A stretch of DNA of 64,000 bases from Doris montereyensis (Eukaryota > Mollusca > Gastropoda > Nudibranchia > Dorididae): the NCBI GenBank assembly GCA_037039925.1, contig JAXRKP010000920.1:132398-196397 (forward strand). Reading direction: 5' to 3'. The translations under genes and the position numbers were made by a program. Below are positions 57,464-64,000 of this stretch, piece by piece (within the stretch, counting starts at the first letter, position 1; each line of letters starts with the position of its first letter). Below the pieces are notes generated by a model, which ran no database searches, was not told the DNA's origin, and worked only from the letters and a program-made list of their open reading frames with translations.

Positions 57464-58380
57464 TACTTGAAAAATTCCTTAGCTTTGTCTAAAGTTCACA
57501 GATATTTTTGCTTTTCTAGCCTTAAAAAGACATTAGAATGACCGACCCGATTGAAACGTGTTTAAAAACAATACCTCAGCTGTAGTCTAACTGTCATCCA
57601 GCAAATTTTTCATTGCTTGCCTAAGTGAAGATACAAGTTAAAAGTCACAGAGCTTTGTAAACCTGTCGGAGCAATTGTTTTCATTGCTTTGCCTAACTGT
57701 CGTATCAAATAGGTATTTTTTTAGCTTATTTTCCTTCCACAATTGTCATCTTCACCTTGTCTAAATGTGTTGAAATTGAAGAATAAGAAAACTTTGTCTA
57801 ACTGTTGTAACAATCGTTTCTTAGCGTTTGTCCAACCGTCGTAGCAATCGATCGGTCTAGATCTAGATCTATGCTTTATGGGTGTTTTGCTTATGTTTTA
57901 ATTTTTATAGTCAATGTTTTAATGGACTTACAATGTCTAGAGAGAGATAAGAATAATTTCCGTGTTGTTTAACAATCAAAGCACACGGGAATTTAGAAAA
58001 TGTAAACACACCATGACGATCAGGTTGCGGGGAAATTGAATCTAGAGCAAGATCTTTGATCTAGGTCAACTGTCTTCCGATTGTTTTCACACTAATGAGT
58101 AACAGTCGTAGAAATCTAGTTCTGGCTTTGCCTTTTTGACTGGTGCTGTGAATGCATCATGATGTAGCAGATTTTTTCTTTGCTTTGTGACTCGTGGAAT
58201 GTTTGTGATGTGTAAGTTGTAGATGTCGTGAACGTCGGTTTCCTTTTCCTACCTACGATTCAGCAATTAGTTTTATTTATATATATATATATAATATCGT
58301 AGCAATTGTTTTCTTTATTTTTCTAACTGTCGTAGCAATTGTTTTATTCGCTTTGTAATATCGTAGCAATTGTAAGCTCT
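56690..58380 (-). repeat. 34-bp repeat field, right arm
   Basis: Reverse complement of the left field: CTTTGTCTAACTGTTGTAAC and CGTAGCAATTGTTTTCTTT units recur, most clearly at 58,295-58,345 and 57,660-57,850. Confidence 0.75.
57120..57465 (+). repeat. TTC then ATT microsatellites, right arm
   Basis: TTC-rich 57,120-57,290, ATT 57,290-57,465 with interruptions (GTCGTATTATTG at 57,364). These mirror GAA runs near 51,130-51,310 and AAT runs at 50,895-51,050. Confidence 0.92.
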
Positions 58381-58469
58381 GCATTGTATAGATTCTAAGC
58401 TAGAATCTCTAAATCTAGATTTTGAATCTGAATTTGAATCTGAAATACGTTGAAGAAATCAGTCTTGGC

Positions 58470-59480
58470 GTAGTTACAACTGACAGTTTATAATCTTTCT
58501 CTGAAAAATTTGATCAATGTTTTGATAGTATAATCATCGAGGTGATTCCAGTCAATGATGGTAAGGAGAAAGAAAGGGTTTCTGTAGTTGTTTGTACATG
58601 AAGGTGGTATTGTGTAGCAATTTTGTGTTGTGACGTAGGGCTCAATTATGTTTTTCGTTGTGGTCTTCAAATTTCCGTGGTTTGATGATGCGCTTGGGAC
58701 GTTTTGGGATAAAGAATTTCACTGGGGGAATTGATGGAGTCATTCCTTTAACAATTTTGGAACATGCAGGGGCTAGTCTGGGCTATTTTCTTCGATCTTT
58801 GAGGTCAGGGGGTTTTGATCCTGAAGCATTTGGTAATGCAGCCTGGTATTCTAGAGCTGTAATCTCCGGTGATGAAACGAACTCTCTGTCGCTGGATTCC
58901 CTCTAGCCGATTGATGTCCTCTTCGGGGTATGGATCCCACAATGTGGCCCCATATTTCGCTGCAGATGTCACAAGCGACATATTATGCATTTCGCCTGCA
59001 GTCTATGGGACAAAGTCTCAGATTTCTTCGAAGGAAGCCAATGGTGGTGCTTACATTTTGCGTGATATTTGTGATATTGGTTTCGCTATTTCATATCCTC
59101 AGATATTATTATTCCTAGATAGGGATTTTTCTTCACCTTCTAATATTGTGTTGCTTAGCTGGTATTTGTGACTAGATTTCTTCTTTATGCTCAAAATGTA
59201 GCATATTTTTGGCATTGAAGCGCCTACCCCAGTCGCTGGCCCATTTTTCTAGAGAGTTTAGATTTTCTTGTAAGATGACATGATCTTGACTGGATATTTT
59301 ATAGCCATTCAAGTTGCCCTAACATGAACTATATTATTCTGACAAGACTTCTGTCGGATCGTGTCATCACTACTTCAATCTAATGTGCCTATGCTATCAA
59401 TTTCCAAGCATGAGCATAACCAATTGGTACGTCTGAACAACCTGTGGATGAACAAATCCTAATGAATTTCACACCGCTTT
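58470..59480 (-). pseudogene. LINE C (CR1/jockey-like) C-terminal region, right arm
   Basis: The minus strand gives MSLVTSAAKYGATLWDPYPE, EDINRLEGIQRQRVRFITGD and SSRIPGC (58,990-58,805), then NIIEPYVTTQNCYTIPPS and IIDWNHLDDYTIKTLIKFF (58,670-58,488). It is slightly better kept than the left copy and includes GIQRQRVRF, where the left copy has lost bases. No polymerase active site is within the fragment. Confidence 0.8.
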
Positions 59481-59554
59481 TGGTGATATATTAAACCCAT
59501 CGACTGTTAAATAATTTCTCAATAACGAAATAGCTGCACTGCCACTACGATGCC

Positions 59555-60545
59555 ACTGACAGTGTGGCATCTGTGGTCTAGTGAAAAGTTGGGTTACGGA
59601 TTTGGGATCATGCCTCTGTACATATAAACTAGGCCGGACATGTGGTCCTTGGGAAAGACGCTCAACACGTATTTTCCCCCACGCGGCCCCTGTGCAATAT
59701 GGGTACAAACACTAGTTTGGGAGTAAAAACCCTGCGGACCTGACTAGAATCGGGTCCAGGAGGTGACTGTTATCACTCTGCTTCGATTCACGCTGAGTTG
59801 AAACCGGGATAAGCTTCGATTACACCGCTGTTGAAACCGGGGATACGCCTTCGATTACACGCTGGTTGAAACCGGGATACGCTTCAATTCAACCGCTGTT
59901 GAAACCGGGAAACGCTTCAATATCAACGCTGAGTTGAAAACCGGGATACGCTTCAATTCACGCCGTTGAAACCGGAGATAACGCTTCGATTCACGCCGGT
60001 GTGAAAACCGGGATACGCTTCGATTCACGCTGTTGAAACCGGGATACGGCTTCAATTCACAGCCTGTTGAAACCGGGATACGCTTCGATTCACTGCTGTT
60101 GAAACCGGGAATACGCCTTCGATTCACGCTGTTGAAACCGGGATACAGCTTCGATTCACGCTGTTGAAACCGGGATACGCTTCAATTCCACGCTGTTGAA
60201 ACCGGGATACGCTTCCAATTCACGCTGTTGAAACCGGGATACGCTTTCCGATTCACGCTGATTGAAACCGGGATAAGCTTCGATTCACGCTGTTGAAACC
60301 AGGATACGCTTCTGATTCACGCTGTTGAAACCAGGGATACGCTTCGACTCACGCTGATTGAAACCGGGATCACGCTTCGACTCACGCTGTTGAAACCAGG
60401 ATAAGCTTTGATTCACGCTGTTGAAACGGATAAAAAGAAAAGAAGAAGCTTTGATTCACGCTGTTTGAAACCAGGGATACGCTTCTGATTCGCGCTGTTG
60501 AAACCGCGGGATAAGCTTCGGCTCTCGTGGACTGTAATGGCCCTG
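59555..60545 (+). mobile_element. SINE S1 with expanded 31-bp satellite, right arm
   Basis: Head GTGTGGCATCTGTGGTCTAG, body GTCCTTGGGAAAGACGCTCA and GGGTCCAGGAGGTGACTGTT, then about 24 units of GCTTCGATTCACGCTGTTGA + AACCGGGATAC (59,775-60,520), then GGACTGTAATGGCCCTGG. Units here contain many single-base insertions compared with the left arm, a pattern typical of uncorrected long reads. Confidence 0.85.
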
Positions 60546-60877
60546 GTGGAAGTGCACTTACCACTACCAGCCAATTTCTGCTAATCCGCTATTGTCAAGG
60601 TGAAGAGAAACCTGACATTCACATGTCTAGATATTGCTCGGATCAAGGCAATTTCATTATATATCCGTGATGCTGTAAGAAAGTTTGCACAAATGAGGTT
60701 TCACATACATAATATGTATAATAATGTTACAACTATACATGATATATTATATTGTATTATGCTTACTCGTGTAATATAAAAAAGCCAAAAGCAGGCTTGT
60801 CCAGGAACTTTTGACCCGTCGTGAACAATAAAACCATGCTTCTCTACTACACGTCTTATTTACGGGGTGACGTGGGA

Positions 60878-61025
60878 ACTCGGTAGTCCAGAGGTAAGGT
60901 GTCGCCTCTCATCAACCAAAAAGGTAGTGGGTTCGAGCCCCCGCCCATGGTTGGGAAAACTTTTCTCGAGTTTTTTTCCGAGGTGAAAATCTTTGACAAA
61001 AAAGACAATCTGTCGACTCTGTCTG
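60878..61025 (+). mobile_element. SINE S2 head, right arm
   Basis: AACTCGGTAGTCCAGAGGTA, then AAGGTAGTGGGTTCGAGCCC (box B) and TTCTCGAGTTTTTTTCCGAG. Mirror of 47,405-47,555. Confidence 0.85.
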
Positions 61026-61149
61026 GTACGCCAGAAAATTGAAAAACAATCACGTTATTATAATATGTAATATTATAACATGCGACGAGTTGCTGCGAGT
61101 TAGCGTCCCGTAAACGAGGCTTATCAAGCATCACAGCAACGCATGGCTG

Positions 61150-61305
61150 CTCACGAGTCTAAGGACGATCACGAGTCTAAGGACGATCACGAAGTCTAAT
61201 GGACGCTCACGAGTCGCAACGGACGCTCACGAGTCTAAGGACACTCACGAGTCTAAGGACACTCACGAGTCTAAGGACATCACCGAGTCTAAGGGACACA
61301 AGAGG
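61150..61305 (-). repeat. 18-bp minisatellite, right arm
   Basis: Units of GGAC(G/A)(A/C)TCACGAGTCTAA, about eight copies, with irregular insertions. Mirror of 47,130-47,290. Confidence 0.85.
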
Positions 61306-61662
61306 TTTTGCCAGGGTCTCATGTATTAATGAGAATTCTTACTCGACCACCAAACGATCCGGGGATCTCTTCCTTCTTCCTGACTTGAATCTTTTTCCCG
61401 AAGGCCTGAGTGAACAATAACGGCCTTAAAAGGCCTCAGTTCAATTGTTACCCCATAAGAGGAAAACAGATATGATGTATACTTGATTAGTAAAAGGTAG
61501 ATGCTATGAAGCAAAAAAAACAAACAAACAACCTGATTTCTACACCTCGCCGACGGTTGTTGCGAATAAAATAACGTTCTTCTGCTTAATAATAACCAAC
61601 TGACCAACTCGATATAATTTGATTGAATACATGTATTGCTGTCAGCGTGTATGATTTTACCG

Positions 61663-64000
61663 GGCAGTGGACAGGTAAGCACCTGTACGTACGGGGAGTA
61701 GATGATCCCCGCCCCCCACGAGTCCTCCAGCTGCCTTGCAAGGCAGGTCTTAGCTGACCAAAGGCTAAGGGAGTTAACACCTGAAAGAAAACAGCTTGCT
61801 GTCCTTGTAGGCCCGACTTAGACTGACCAAAGACTAAAGGGAGTTAACCCTGACAGAAAATAACAACCTGCTGCCTGCAGGCTGGTCTTGAATGACTAAA
61901 GGCTAAGGGAGTTAACCCTGACAGAAAATAACAAGGCCTGGCAGGGGGCCTCAAGGTGGCAGCCCCACCATCTACCCAGGGTACAGTGGGCTAATTCCCT
62001 GCTTATCCAAAACAACCTGATTCAAAGTAATATATACAATGATATACCCGGCTTCAACTTTCGAAGACGACTCTGAAAAGAAAACGACTATGATTTTTGA
62101 ACAATAGAATTTTGGGCGTGTGGAAGGAGTTGAATTAAGCTGAAGAAATGGAAAAATTCAAAAGTAGGCAACATTTCAATATAGAAACAAAGAAAAAAGG
62201 CCAAGGAATGAAAATATACGACCAAATCATACTTTAATCTTCTCATGTTGATGTCAAATGAGCTAGAGCAGATGAGCCTCCTGGTGCATAAAAGGCAAGA
62301 AATGCTACTAGAAAGTTGGAAATTTGTAAGCCCACGGCTACTAAGAGGTAAATATTAAAAAACCAAAAGGAGAGAAATTAAATTATTAATAGTTTACGGA
62401 CCAAACGAAGATGTCACCAAAGAAGAAAAATATATCTCCGAAAATGATTTACAAATAGCTTTAGAGAATCTCAAACTCAAACAGGAATTAATGGTTTTGA
62501 GAGATTTAAACGCTAGAGTAGGCAACAACGTAGAAACACACAGAGGAGTAACAGGTAAAGAAGAAGAGACAACAACTTCTCCAAATGGAGAGAGACTAAT
62601 AGACGTTTGCCTAAAGAACAACACAAATATACAAGAGTAAATGAAGACAGATATGAAAAGTCAATCATAGACTATATAATAGTTAGCAGCTCCTTTTTAC
62701 AGTACAGTGGATGCTAGAGTAAGCAGAGGAGCTGAAATATTTAGCGATCATCACCTAGTGATAGCCAAAATGATATTATTAACTGAAGAAAACAAACAGA
62801 AAAGGAAAGAGAAGAAAGCTACTCAACTCAAAATAGTAGAACTAAATAAACCAATAGTAAAACAGATATACCAATCCAGGATAAAAAATATATCAGTGAA
62901 AGGCAGATGGATCTGAATGAAAGCACAATATAAGAAAAGTGGCAAATGTATAAAGAAACACTCCTCAGTTGTACTGAAGAGGTCTGTGGCAAGAAACAAA
63001 TTAAAGGAGATAGGAAAAGAACAGCATGGTGAAATGAGAATGTCAAGACTAAGATCAAAGAAACGAAGGATGCCTGGAAGAAATACATGCAAACAAAGAG
63101 ACCAGAGGATAGGATAGATTACATGAGTAAAGAACTATCACCAAAGGGAAGTTAGGAAAGCAAAACAGGAACAGTGAGAAGAGTTTGGACAAAGACTTCT
63201 AGAAAAGCTATCAAGGAAATCAAAAGCTGTTCTCTGGGAGCAATGAAGAGCATGAGAAAGACCAAAGCATGCCCAATACGACAAATTAAGAACACCAAAG
63301 GAGACATAATGAAGGGAGACAGCTAAATCATGGAAACGTGGAGAACGAAGTTTCAACAATTACATAATTCCTCCAGAACATATGAAACAAGGAGTAAAGA
63401 TCAATTATTAAGAGTAATAAGTAATCGAGATGAGACAGCTAAAGATGTAGATATCTCAATGGAAGAAATTCAAACAGCTATGAGAAAAGCGAAATTAGGA
63501 AAATCCCCAGGAGCAGATCATGTTTATCAAGAAATGATTAAAAACCAAGGGAGAGACAGACAAACTACAACATGTAATGTATCAACAAGCATGGAGGTCC
63601 AAACAGGTGCCAGACGACTGCAATAAGGGAACAGTAGTACCAATACACAAGAAAGGATCACTTATGGAATGCTCAAGCTATAGAGGGATATCACTAATTA
63701 GCGTTCACATGAAAAGTGTATGCCAGGATTCTGGAAATTAGACTAAGGGAAAAAAGTAGAGGATCAGATTGAAGAACACTAAATAAAAAGGAAGAAGTGT
63801 CCAAGATCACATATTTACAATTAGACAAATAATAGAACAATTCCGTGAGAGAAACATTGACTCGGAGATAGGAGTAAGACGGGGTTGTGACCTAAGTCTT
63901 CTTCTGTGTATCACATTCATGGATTCAGTCGCAAAGGCATCCTCAAAAATGAAGAAAATGAATGTAGGTATGTGAGAAGCTCAAAACCAGGTAAATGCAT
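61663..64000 (+). mobile_element. Family A LINE, right arm, running off the window
   Basis: 5' edge GGGCAGTGGACAGG at 61,663, three to four monomers (61,733-61,930), endonuclease from about 62,085 (YGPNED near 62,398, DLNARVG near 62,505, SIIDYIIVSS near 62,668, SDHHLVIAKM near 62,745), and polymerase blocks from 63,460. A 45-bp gap removes the ANTFFPHKD-type segment near 62,620. Near 63,862 the frame jumps from NIDS to IGVRRGC, deleting the DLEKAFD block. A G at 63,880 changes the usual GVRQG to GVRRG. It is inactive. Confidence 0.9.

Overview
This looks like a piece of an AT-rich animal nuclear genome, not bacterial or viral DNA. It has spliced exons with GT/AG borders, tRNA-derived SINEs, several families of non-LTR retrotransposon (LINE), a Tigger/pogo-like DNA element and very long microsatellites. 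Abundant TCTAGA/AGATCT runs with RTE-type LINEs and tRNA-SINEs would fit a mollusc, perhaps a gastropod, but that is a low-confidence inference. Single-base frame slips inside otherwise convincing exons, often at homopolymers, suggest an imperfectly polished long-read assembly, so broken frames are not proof of pseudogenes.

Layout. 36-5,010: a nearly full-length degenerate LINE (family A) and a reverse fragment of it. 5,256-6,054: a TA-flanked DNA element with inverted ends. 6,467-10,781: a large exon of an unrecognised, low-complexity, repeat-rich protein, interrupted by frame slips. 10,949-14,800: two SINEs, a LINE scrap and a dispersed non-coding repeat. 14,808-18,302: a second near full-length family A copy, reversed. 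19,100-25,650: minisatellites and gene-poor AT-rich DNA.

26,253-35,674, minus strand: the best host gene. At least five and probably six exons encode a short N-terminus completing a chromodomain, an acidic stretch, an Arg/Ser-rich stretch, one transmembrane helix and a short aromatic tail. Intron phases agree at three of the exon joins. The order (methyl-histone reader type domain, RS region, membrane anchor) resembles in plan the vertebrate lamin B receptor, which uses a Tudor domain, and suggests an inner-nuclear-membrane chromatin tether. I consider it the most interesting gene here. A GAA/TTC array of almost 500 bp lies 550 bp upstream of its start codon.

36,224-44,200: huge microsatellites (TTC, AAT, AT/GT, ACAATG-type, ATAC), a fold-back family A LINE, a second RTE-like LINE with a BovB-type C-terminus, and a SINE.

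44,715-63,775: a giant imperfect palindrome. Both arms carry, in mirror order, a family A LINE, an 18-bp minisatellite, a tRNA-SINE, a second SINE whose 3' part has expanded into a 31-bp satellite, the 3' end of a CR1/jockey-like LINE, a 34-bp repeat field and TTC/AAT arrays. Paired landmarks all sum to about 108,300-108,500, placing the centre near 54,200. The arms differ by substitutions and indels, so it is either an old inverted duplication or an assembly construct that needs read support.
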